A stretch of 64,000 nucleotides of DNA, from contig OX419759.1 of assembly GCA_948567375.1 (NCBI GenBank), positions 18,630,744 through 18,694,743 on the forward strand, read 5' to 3'. Positions 48,925-57,399 of this stretch are shown here, in pieces (position 1 is the stretch's first letter; every line of letters begins with the position of its first letter). Both the position numbers and the translations under genes were made by a program. A model generated the notes under the pieces. That model searched no databases and was not told where the DNA came from. It saw only the letters and a program-made list of their open reading frames with translations. This DNA comes from Lunularia cruciata (lineage: Eukaryota > Streptophyta > Marchantiopsida > Lunulariales > Lunulariaceae).

Positions 48925-49802
48925 TGATCATTCCGCTCCACAACCTCCACTTGGGCAACTTGTCGAGGTCGTCCATTCTTGAGTGGACATTCAGCAATGC
49001 GATGCCCCAACTGGCGAGAATAAAAACAACCTCCATTTTGTCGTAATCTTTCTCTATCTGCTGTGCCAAGTGGTCTTCGTTGGATAGCATCAATCTCCAT
49101 TGGTACCGGTTCTTCCACTCGTGGTACTGGTGGGTTTTGTGTAGGTTGAGGTTGAGACCAAGTTGTCGCAACTAAGGAATCAAAACGCTCAGCCAATCGC
49201 ATGGCTTGTTCTACATTCTGTGGCTCTCGCATGGTCACCTCCAATCTGGTTTGTGCCTTCAATCCTCGCACAAATCGATCCAGAACTTCACCTTCTTGGA
49301 TATCTGGAATTTGCATGATGATATTCTGAAATTGTGTGATGTAGCTTCTCACTGAGCCAATCTGCCTCAACTCTGCCAATTTATCTCGTGCAGCTCGGGT
49401 GGCATTTATAGTCTAAAATCGACCAAGTATTGCATCCTTGAATTCTGCCCATGTAAAAATTGGTGTAACAATTTGTCGTTCAGCTCTTTCTACTCGGAAT
49501 CGCCACCAAAGTTTTGCCACTCCATCCAATTGGCTAGAAGCCAAGAGAATTTGTTTCCGCTCATCTTGAAGATTGGTGGCTTCAAAGTAACATTCATAGT
49601 CAAACACAAAATTCTCCACTGTGCCTGGAAGATTCTTGCCTTCAAACACCTTGGGTTTCGGAAATCGAATGTGATCTTCTCCATCTCGAACTGGCGCTCT
49701 GTCTATCTGTTCTCGTCATTGCTGGTCTCGTTCATCCAACAATCGAGTAAGATGCTCGATTTGTTGTTGCATTGCAAGGATAACATCCGGTATTGCCGCC
49801 AT
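48903..49802 (-). pseudogene. gag: Chromovirus gag
   Basis: It starts at ATG 49802 (MAAIPDVILAMQQQIEHL) and ends at TAG 48903-48905, about 300 codons, with two premature stops (TGA 49716-49718 and TAG 49413-49415) and no frameshift. The capsid region contains the retrotransposon gag pattern (YFEATNLQDERKQ, AKLWWRF, WAEFKDAILGRF, YITQFQNIIMQIP, DRFVRGLK). The zinc knuckle is CFYSRQLGHRIAEC: spacing fits C-x2-C-x4-H-x4-C, but the second Cys is Ser (TCT), one base from TGT. Capsid assembly and RNA packaging are the known roles of the family. Pol expression needs the -1 shift downstream. Confidence 0.9.
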
Positions 49803-49835
49803 CGCTATTACTCTATTCCACTACCTGCAATTTAT

Positions 49836-50051
49836 CTAGTTGATTAACACGTAGATACAACACGTCCACCGTTCTCCATAAGTTACAACTGGAAGTATCA
49901 AGGGTTCCTCTGACACGGTGATCATATGTAGAAAATCCTGCCCAAAGCGTGAGGTGATGAATTGTGTGAAACGATGCTTTGGTAATATCTGGACACGAAA
50001 GTCCCAATGGTTTGGCGGAAGTGGATTTGGTGGTCCATAAATTCCATCCAT
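49836..50051 (-). CDS. Leader-encoded small protein (LSP), family A copy
   Basis: An intact ORF of 71 codons between primer site and gag, with ATG 10 nt after the primer site (in a GGGATGGATGG context). It reads MDGIYGPPNPLPPNHWD, then FTQFITSRFGQDF, then EEPLILPVVTYGERW and CIYVLIN. It ends 33 nt before the gag ATG. The same protein pattern, F(V/I)xxxFGxxF/Y...V...(I/V)LP(V/I)V, occurs in both leader ORFs at 62956-63385 and in decayed leaders at 21.1-21.3 kb and 52.7-53.2 kb. I know no such gene in the standard gypsy layout. It has no premature stop, although gag and pol have six. Function unknown. Confidence 0.7.
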   Translation of the reverse strand: MDGIYGPPNPLPPNHWDFRVQILPKHRFTQFITSRFGQDFLHMITVSEEPLILPVVTYGERWTCCIYVLIN

Positions 50052-50060
50052 CCCATTCCT

Positions 50061-50072
50061 GCTCTGATACCA
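50061..50072 (-). other. Primer-binding site, initiator tRNA-Met (chromovirus)
   Basis: The minus strand reads TGGTATCAGAGC, one base after the 5' LTR end. This is the standard plant LTR-retrotransposon site complementary to the 3' end of initiator methionine tRNA, without mismatch. Confidence 0.95.
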
Positions 50073-50073
50073 A

Positions 50074-50496
50074 TGTAAAAGACCAAAACCGAGGAGAGAA
50101 ATAGGAGAATGGAAGCTCACATTGGGACACTTGAATGAGGGAAAACTCCGAATGCCTAGCATGAGCTTTGGCCTTGGTATTTATAGGTAGCATACAAGAC
50201 CCTTGAAGCTTCTCAAGAAGTTTCCTTGAGCCGCTTTCTTGGAGTGCAAGCCAAGTTAACTAGGAAGCTTCTCAAGAAGCTTCCTTCTAGAAGCCGCCTA
50301 CTTGGCATGCAAGCTAAGCTAGTTAGAAGCTTCTAGAAGCTTCCTTCTAGAAGCTACCTGCTTAGGGCGCAAGTTAACTAGTTGGGAAGCTTCCTAAGAA
50401 GCTCCTTAGATGCTTCTAGAATATTCTAGGCTATTTTGTCTTATTCTCTACTTCGTAAGCCCGACTAACTTCGTCACTAAACTCCATATTGTTACA
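50074..50496 (-). repeat. 5' LTR of the family-A chromovirus
   Basis: 423 bp. The minus-strand promoter box CTATAAATACC is at about 50176-50186. The four differences from the 3' LTR are C/T, A/G and T/C transitions plus one extra A. Confidence 0.97.
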
Positions 50497-50501
50497 ACTA
50501 G

Positions 50502-51227
50502 GTACTCAAAGTGACTATACCTTGTTTGAAAGGAAATTTTGTGGATGTCTTCCTCCATGATCATGATTTGGTTATAATCACTCTCCCAATCAAGTTTGGC
50601 AAAGTTGTTTGCCCCATTGAGTTAATCAAACAAGTCATCTATGCAAAGTAATGGGTAATTGTTCTTCTCTATTTGTTGATTTAGGCCCTAGTAGGCAATG
50701 CACATTTTCATCATACCATCCTTCTTCTTCATAAACAAGACAAGAGCACCATATAGTGATATGTTAGGTTGGATAAACCCTTCCTATAGCATATCCTTAG
50801 TTTGAGCCTTGCACCACTCCAACTCATGAGGTGATAGTCAATATGGGGCCTTAAAAGGAGGTTTTTACCCAAGAAGTACCTTGATTTATGATCTACTCTC
50901 ATTTTTGGTGGTAATATTAAGGGTAGATCATCAAGAAAGAATTCTTAAACTCATTGACTCCATCTTTTAAATTCTTGAGAAATTTTTCCATCAAGTTATG
51001 CACTCTAGACTTCTCTTATTAGATTCATGAAATATCTTTCTATCTTATATTAATTGTTGTCCTTGTGACATAAAGAGGCAGTTCTTGCCTTTGAGATCTT
51101 TCTCTATCTCTATCTCTATCTCTATCTCTCTATCTCTAATTATCCTCCAATTGCTAGTTCTTGCTATTTTCCTTCCCCAATCTACCATGGGATTGTAGTG
51201 CTCTATCCATGGTATGCCTAAGATCAA
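50502..51227 (-). pseudogene. Protease and N-terminal reverse transcriptase of the old family-B element
   Basis: At 51227-51150 the minus strand reads MILGIPWIEHYNPMVDWGRK, the conserved block after the aspartic protease of gypsy elements. Reverse transcriptase blocks follow to 50502, with a YHQ-less, degraded AINKQIEKNN-type region and KFPFKQGIVT ahead of the insertion point. Many stops. Confidence 0.6.
51100..51145. repeat. (CTCTAT)n microsatellite
   Basis: About seven copies of a 6-bp CTCTAT unit, one shortened, inside the degraded protease gene. On the minus strand it codes for IEIEIEIE, an expansion after the element died. Confidence 0.9.
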
Positions 51228-51649
51228 ATTTTAACAAGCTAACCATATCACTTGCCACTCAATTTCTTCTTAATACTCTCCTATAAAGAGTGTTACCTTT
51301 CTAGATAATAACTTAATCCTCTTTGTTTGACCATTATGTAACTCTAATTTTTCATTCTCATCCTTCTCTAGTTCCAATCCCAACCTTATTGCAAAAGATC
51401 AAAACAAGAAATTCTTTATTGCTCCAAGTTGTATCAATACTATGACCTGATTGCCTTCTAGGACTCTACTTATAACAATCAGTTATGCATTTGTCTTCCT
51501 CAATCTTTGCATACTTGTACCCTTCCTCCTCCCACTTTTACTCCTCTCTATTGAGCCAATAAGGCCACAATGTACATTTAATAGTGATCTTTGTTTAAGA
51601 TATGATTTGAACATCCTCTTTGTTAATTCATCTTTCTAAGTTGTTTAAA

Positions 51650-52694
51650 GGTCACCTATATGGAGGCCAAGGACCCCTAAGAAGGCGGGCATGACAATTA
51701 ATGGCTATATGTCCAACTCAGCCATAGTTATAACAATGTTGTTGTTTTTCTCAAGCCTCTTTTCCTTGTGGGACTCCATCTCTCCTTTCTTTAACCCGTC
51801 TCTATTCTCCTGGGAGTGGTTTTACATCTTGGTCTTGGAAACAAATGTTGCCAAACTCCATAGGAATTAGTCTACCAAATTGCATTGTTTCATCTCAATA
51901 GTGTTGTCTTAGGACTACCTCTTAACCTCCTCCAAGTGCTCTTGCTATTCTCTAAGCACATGCAATGGCTTCAAAAGAGGTGTGAGGATCTTGTACCATT
52001 ACCTCTTGGTAGATTTTCTCTTTTAACCTCCATTTGAAATTGTCAAGAGTTTTTATTGTGCATATATTGATTATTGTGACTTTTAGATCAAGAAATACCT
52101 CCATGTATACTTGTATGTTATTCTTCTACTTCAACACCCATGTTAGTTTTGAGTAATCTACATAGAATCCATAGACTTGAAATTCTTCAATAGCACTTCT
52201 TGCATTGACGTCCAAGTGATCTTTCTTGCTTCCACCAACAATGATTGTTCCCAAGCATTTTACCATGTGAGGGCTTTATTAATCAAGTAACCACATGCAA
52301 ACATGCTTTTTTTGGAATGATTGGTGATCTTAGTTGTGAATAATCAAAAGTATTGATTCATTCTTGAGATCTAGTTTTCCAATACTCTCATGGAACGTTG
52401 TCCCTTGTAAAGCTCAATGTTGCATGTCTTCTTTATCCGCAATAACAATGTGACTTCATTGTTGATTGGGATTTGTATCATTGGTATGAGTATGAGTGAC
52501 CCTTTAGGTACTTTGGCCATTATTATTGGGTTTTGGGATGATTCTCTTTCTTGCATTACATGATCATTCTTAAAGATACATACTTGACTTTTTGTAATAC
52601 TTCCATTGTCATCTTGATCTCTTGGAACTTGTTCAACATCCCCTACATTCTTTGCATCAGATCTTGCAATTGCAACTCCTTGATTTGTACACAT
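51650..52694 (-). pseudogene. gag of the old family-B element
   Basis: It starts at about 52694. The block TLLLRIKKTCNIELYKG matches TLLLQMKKTCNIEPYKG in the gag at 63419, and KNDHVMQERESSQNP matches KNDQAMQEEEPSQNP. Frames break repeatedly from about 52370 leftward. The zinc-knuckle region lies near 51670-51730 and is degraded. Confidence 0.7.
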
Positions 52695-52729
52695 GTTAGA
52701 CGCACAATTGATACTTCTTATTTCAAAAG

Positions 52730-52936
52730 AGTGTTAATATGTTCAGTCAAGAGGAGGCACATACTATTAGGATTACTATTAGGACCTCAAAGGCTATCAC
52801 TTGTTGATAATATTCCTCACCAAAATTGTGGAATATAAAATCCCTAAACATCACTTTTGGTCTAATTTGGTCTAACTATATAATTTATTTCTACTTGAGT
52901 GTTGAAAGGGAGAGGATTTGGTACATTCATATCCAT
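52730..52936 (-). pseudogene. Second leader ORF (LSP2) of the old family-B element, decayed
   Basis: ATG at 52936 begins MDMNVPNPLPFNTQVEI, nearly identical to the intact ORF at 63182 (MDMNAPNPLPFNTQVEI). After a stop and a frame change it resumes as FGEEYYQQVIAFEV. It lies between LSP1 and gag, as in the younger copy. Confidence 0.7.
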
Positions 52937-52949
52937 TGCATTATAGCAT

Positions 52950-53162
52950 AAATTGTTAAATCTTACTCTCGATCATATATCATCACATGTAAAATCATAG
53001 GGTTTGGAAAATTCATTATTATGTACATGAACTTAATTCCAAAATGGTAAACAAGATATACTCTCATATGCTCATACTAGATGTATATAATCTTTATGTG
53101 GAATGGATTTAAGAAAAGAAAGTGAGATGCAAGAAATCACCTTCCAAGAGCGTTTATTCCAT
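52950..53162 (-). pseudogene. First leader ORF (LSP1) of the old family-B element, decayed
   Basis: Nucleotide similarity to 62956-63177 is continuous: IPHKDYI against the FHIKVMYI region, then YHFGIKFMYI against YHFGAEFMDR, FPNPMILHVMIYDRE against SPNPVILPVVIYDRE. The ATG is kept (53162), followed at once by a stop. Confidence 0.6.
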
Positions 53163-53283
53163 CCTCTCTCCCAAACATCCCAATCTATCAATTTCACTTC
53201 TTGTTCTCCTCTCAAAATTACTCAATCTCAATAGCCAATGTTCCTCCAAGAAGAGCAATCCACTCATTTGAATTAAAACACCT

Positions 53284-53295
53284 ACTTTGAAACCA
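53284..53295 (-). other. Degenerate primer-binding site of the old family-B element
   Basis: The plus strand ACTTTGAAACCA matches 9 of 12 bases of GCTCTGATACCA and lies just inside the 5' LTR edge. Confidence 0.55.
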
Positions 53296-53296
53296 T

Positions 53297-53873
53297 TTTA
53301 ATGTTTCAAGGATATAAAAACACCAAGAGAAACACAAGGTTTCATTCCTCAATACTCCAATGCCCCAAAGGACAATCTTATCTTTATTATATAGCAAGAG
53401 GATCCACTCAAAGGGAGTTACACCCTTAGATCAAATACATGGATTAGAGACATGTTAGCAAGTTCCACCCTTATATTAGCTATATGGATTGGTGAGATGT
53501 TAATCCTTGTCTTTTTTGGTTGGTCAAACAAGTATGATCAAAGGGATTTTTTTAAGAATCTTCTTATAGGAAGATCTAAATAGTATGGGTAACATGCCAT
53601 TGGAAAGATCTTGTGAGATAGACAAGAGCAAGAATGCAATGCCTTTTTTCTCCAAAGGAAGGAGTAAAATTTTTTTTGAGGCCTAATTAATTTGTTTAGG
53701 ACTCTAAAATTGGCTTTGAAATTTTCATGTTCTTACCTTTGCCCTATTAGTGGAAGTACTATTTTGGTAACATTTTTATCTGATCTATTTTCATCATCAT
53801 ATATGACATCCCTAAAGACATTACCAAGCCAAATTTCCACATTTAAATAATCTATCTAGCTAATGGCATTATA
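53297..53873 (-). repeat. 5' LTR of the old family-B element
   Basis: Partner of 41988-42552. Conserved blocks include the CTTTATTATATAG promoter/polyadenylation region (near 53383-53396) and AACAAGTATGATCAAAGGGA. As in the other old LTR, only one copy of the U3 unit is present. Confidence 0.82.
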
Positions 53874-55640
53874 GTTATTAAGCAAAAATCCATAGTTGGA
53901 ATAACATAAATTATATTCATATTAAAATACATGGAATATTTTTTTAATATTTAATATATAAAAAATACTACATAAATAATTTTAAATATAAAAGAAACAT
54001 TCCACCTTTCTATGAAAAATGATATTTAAATTTTCTATTTTCATTTTCTATTGTCATTGTGTGGCTAATTGTGAATTGTAAAGTAAAGAGAAGGAAGCAC
54101 AATATTATGTGATGCATTTGTATTGCCATGATATATGTGCTTGTGAATTCATAGAGTTATCAATAATGAAGACTAAAATCCAAGAATTGAAGATAATTAA
54201 AATAAAGCTTCATTGATAATTGGAAGAGTAAGCATTAAGAAGATAAGCAATAGATTTCCATGTTAGATTAGAAGGAAAATTGTAGAATTTAGAAAGATTT
54301 GAGGTTCACATTGCTTGAGATTAGACATCAATTTGACTTAGTAGTAGATGATATGGAACAAGAAGAGTAAATTGAACAAGATGTCATAAGAGGTATGGCT
54401 TTTATCATATTGGAGTAGTTCAAAATTAATAGCAATTAGTAGCTACCTTTGTATTTGTCTTGGATCTTGGATGTTAGAAAATTTCATTAATTTTGTAACT
54501 TCTAGGTCACTCAACTATTTAAGCATGGTAACCAAAGTGCTAATTGTGTAGTCTTCACAAAGTGAATAAGTGAAAGAGTTTTACTCTTTGTCATTTCTTA
54601 ATTTTCATTGCAAAGTGAATGATCTTCAATCTTTGGTGTTCATTCTTTGTAGTGTCATTTTCTTCCTTGTGTTTCTTTATCCTTGGTTGGATTAAGAACT
54701 AGTAATGCCAATGCCTTGGTGGGACAAATCTTTTCTATAGTGTTGACATATGCTTGTATGCTTGAATGACTAGGTCATGATCTATGCAATGAAATCTAAT
54801 CAACCCAAAGATTGTACTTTCCAAGTATGAGGAGTAGAACATGTCTTTGTAGAGTAACCAATAGGTTTTTTAGATTGTTTGTGACTTTTAAATGGCACAA
54901 AAGTAAAAATTTGATGTACCTTCATGGAAATTAACACCTTAGGACTAATACCTCACTTTCATGATTTCTTCTAAAGATTTTGTATGTGATAGTAATTTTA
55001 TTTTTATTTTTTTGCATAATTCTTTCTTGGTAATTTTTCTCTCTTTTGGGTGTAGTTTCTATCCAAGAGATTAAAGATATGGCAATGATGGAATAATTAG
55101 TGGCATTTTATTTCTTTTCGACCATTTCAAGACGTATCTTTGTAGGAATGACCCGATATTATCCAAAAAATTTCAATTTTGTGTTTTTTGAGTTGTTACA
55201 TTGGCTCATCTTCACTTTACATTAATAATTATATCTTTTTCTTATCCTATCTACCCATATGTAGGAAATTGAGCACCTTACACATGTCAAAGAAGGTATA
55301 ATTTCTTCCCCAAACTTACAATTATATTACAATTTTGTCTCATTTGGACTTACTACTCCAAATAAGAATTTTATCTACAACCTTGAAGGTCTTCTTCAAT
55401 AAAGATCTTTAGCCTAAAATATTATTGCAAAGAACTACCTTCATCCTTACATATTCTAATAAGGATCTTGGTCGTCTCCTTGTAATCTTATTATTCTTAA
55501 GATGTAGGTGTCATAGGTCTTGGTGAATTTCCTATTTAAGTGTTCCCAACGCCTAATTGCTAACTAGTCCATCTTCTTGTCTTTGTATTGTTTTGCTTCC
55601 ATCTTTTGAACAAATAGCTTCAACTCATGTGTTTTGTTCT
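53874..55640. other. AT-rich, no gene resolved
   Basis: No intact frame and no LTR or inverted-repeat borders recognised. A possible downstream part of the family D unit cannot be excluded on the minus strand. Confidence 0.35.
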
Positions 55641-55648
55641 ATGCCATC

Positions 55649-57358
55649 TTAACTTGAGTTACCTCCTCCATAATTCCCACCAATTGATCTTGAATTTTTT
55701 AGGTGCTTGAGGATCTTTGCCTTCTCTTCTCTCAAGTTATTCAAGGCTTGCACTTCCTTTGTTATCCCCTCCAACATTTGAGGCCAATTGGCTACACTTT
55801 CTTCCTTCTCCTTTGCAAGTTCTTGGGCTAGGTTCTCCAATTGAACACCACCTCCTTCTTGTATTTAGATATGTGTGCCTTTAAGGTGACTACCCTTATC
55901 TTGGGGGTCTTCAACTCTCCTCAAATACTTACTACTTCTTCATCTCTTGCCTTGAATTGCTCTTTGTACCCTTTTTGTTTCTATTTAAGTTCCAACTGAA
56001 GGGCTCTAAAGTCTCCGTAGAGCCTCCAAATTTCTTCTTTGTATTGACTCTGGTCTATAGCAAAAGAAGTGTTTTGGTACTTTACCTCATAATTCTCATG
56101 CATAAGCTCATTCACCTTCTTGGCCTCCTCCTTGTATAGATTTTTTCTCTTCTCCATCTCTTCTTTCACTTGTCTTGCTTTGCCTATCTTGTGAACATTA
56201 TCTTGGTAGTCTTTGGAGAAGAGAGGTGTACTGTATTAGATATAGGTAAAACTTTAGTACTATGGTAGAATTATTGCCATCAACTACAAGGCAAAACCCA
56301 CCAAATGAATGAAATTTAGCCTCCTTGGTGATTTGCATTTTTCTTTCTTGAGTGGCTGCTCCTCTCACTTTGGTATGCAATCCACTCAAAAATTTATTCT
56401 TCTCCTTCAATATCTACCCCTCTTTTGGTTTCTTCTGGCACCTTTTCTTTAGCTTCTAATTGTCCTTTAGTTGGAAAGTCTTCTTCTTGAATGTGGTTGA
56501 GGGGTTCTTGGGTCTGATGTTGTGTTTCAAAAATTTCTTCTTTTCCTTCAATATCTACCCCTCTTTTGGTTTCTTTTGGCACCTTTTCTTTAGCTTCCAA
56601 TTGTCCTTTAGTTGGAAAGTCTTCTTCTTGAATGTGGTTGAGTGGTTCTTGGGTCTGATGTTGCTTTCTCTTCTTGTTCTTCTTAGGCCTGGTCTTCTTG
56701 TTCTACATCTTGCTCCTCTTGATGCAATGTAGACTATGCATCTTTGTACTGATCCTTGTCTTTAGACTCTGATGTTGACCCTTGCAAGGTAAAAGAGTCA
56801 CCTTCTTCTTCTTGATTATCTTCTTCCAAGTTTTTGCTTCCTCTTCCAACCATACATCTAGTACTTGGGGATTGTTTCTTGGTCTTTGAGTTGTGTTTTG
56901 GGGTTTGGATGGTGTTGCTCTCTTCTTCTTTTGGACCATATTAATCCCTTCTTTGTCTAGATGTAAAAACTTACTAGTTGAGGCATACTCCACATCTATT
57001 TCTTGATACTCTTGAATGATTGCTCTCCCTTTAGGTTGCAAGGTGAAGTACCGTGTTTGGTGATAATGGTTGGAGAATTTCTTTCTTTCCTCCTTTGTCA
57101 ACAAGTTGAGCACCATGTAGAAGTGTATGATAAAGAATGCTAAGTATGTTGCTCTACCATCTTCCTTTAAATCTTAGAGCATGCTCCTTGTGTGCAAAGA
57201 ACATATGCACCCAATTGACCACCTCCTCTTGATATATATATTGAAGTAGATTACATGGTTGTTGCTGATATACCTTGTTCTCTTTGGTCAAAATAGTTTC
57301 ATCATTGCTTCCACAATTGCTCTTCAAGTTGGGTTTTTGTAACTGCCTGCCCTCCAGC
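55649..57358 (-). pseudogene. Family D coding repeat, second copy: coiled-coil protein relic
   Basis: Minus-strand frames starting at a plausible ATG (57358, MAGGQAVTKTQLEEQLWKQ) continue, with stops and frame changes, through WVHMFFAHKEHALRFKG, LLTKEERKKFSNHYHQTRYF and EYQEIDVEYASTSKF. They then enter low-complexity Lys/Glu/Gln-rich and heptad-like stretches (EEMEKRKNLYKEEAKKVNEL, ENLAQELAKEKEE). The YHQxRYF region recurs at 7.8 kb. I do not recognise the family. A mobile-element accessory or host repeat gene are both possible. Confidence 0.45.
56390..56668 (-). repeat. 141-bp tandem duplication inside the family D relic
   Basis: Two adjacent copies (period 141 bp, 47 codons, starting near 56404 and 56545) each encode GQLEAKEKVP(K/E)ETKRGVDIEG and TQEPLNHIQEEDFPT. 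The unit keeps the frame and differs at few bases, so expansion is recent relative to the rest. Confidence 0.8.
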
Positions 57359-57399
57359 CATTGTTGGTAGACCTCTTCTCTCTAAAGGATGAAGTAATA

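Larger units (their letters stand above)
45229..48927 (-). pseudogene. pol: Chromovirus pol: protease, RT, RNase H, integrase, chromodomain
   Basis: One frame is open from 48927 to 45229 except for four stops: TAG 47713-47715, TGA 47053-47055, TAG 46012-46014 and TAG 45877-45879. In order from the right it has an aspartic protease with [11 protein letters not shown] (catalytic D-S-G, about 48783-48775); reverse transcriptase with [17 protein letters not shown] and VVVFLDDILIYS (catalytic DD); RNase H with VVDFDASNFAIGAVL; integrase with H-x6-H...C-x2-C zinc finger (GHMGVDKT, CESCQWNK) and a DD35E triad (SLDLI, ISDRDPRF, TDGQTEHANR); a GPF module (NWIGPFDIT) and a chromodomain. Each stop replaces a codon that a C-to-T change on one strand could have produced. 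Gene order and chromodomain place it in chromoviruses. Confidence 0.93.
44855..50496 (-). mobile_element. Young family-A chromovirus (Ty3/gypsy), nearly complete
   Basis: A 5,642-bp element with two LTRs (TGTAAAAG...TTGTTACA), perfect target duplications ACTAG at 44850-44854 and 50497-50501, an exact initiator-tRNA-Met primer site, a polypurine tract, one leader ORF, gag, and pol with protease, reverse transcriptase, RNase H, integrase and chromodomain. The two LTRs differ at only four positions (three transitions and one 1-bp indel), so insertion is recent. There is no indel in the coding parts, but six premature stops make this copy non-autonomous. It is inserted in the reverse transcriptase of the old family-B element. 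Confidence 0.97.
41988..53873 (-). mobile_element. Old family-B Ty3/gypsy element, interrupted by the family-A chromovirus
   Basis: The 3' LTR (41988-42552), polypurine tract, RNase H, reverse transcriptase, protease, gag, two leader ORFs, primer site and 5' LTR (53297-53873) lie in order from left to right for a minus-strand element. Subtracting the 5,647-bp nested insertion leaves about 6.2 kb, a normal gypsy size. All genes are broken. LTRs, leader ORFs and gag match the better copy that starts at 62076. Immediate flanks AATAT and GTTAT do not give a convincing target duplication. Confidence 0.85.

Noticed and set aside
45358-49847. Plus-strand ORFs of 60-160 codons opposite the chromovirus genes
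   Set aside because: They are shadows on the antisense strand of real gag/pol frames; no motif, no independent start context.
51100-51227. Repetitive IEIEIE peptide as a functional domain
   Set aside because: It is a CTCTAT microsatellite expansion inside a dead protease gene.
41983-53878. Target-site duplication of the old family-B element (AATAT versus GTTAT)
   Set aside because: Only three of five bases agree and the LTR edges are degraded; not enough to claim.
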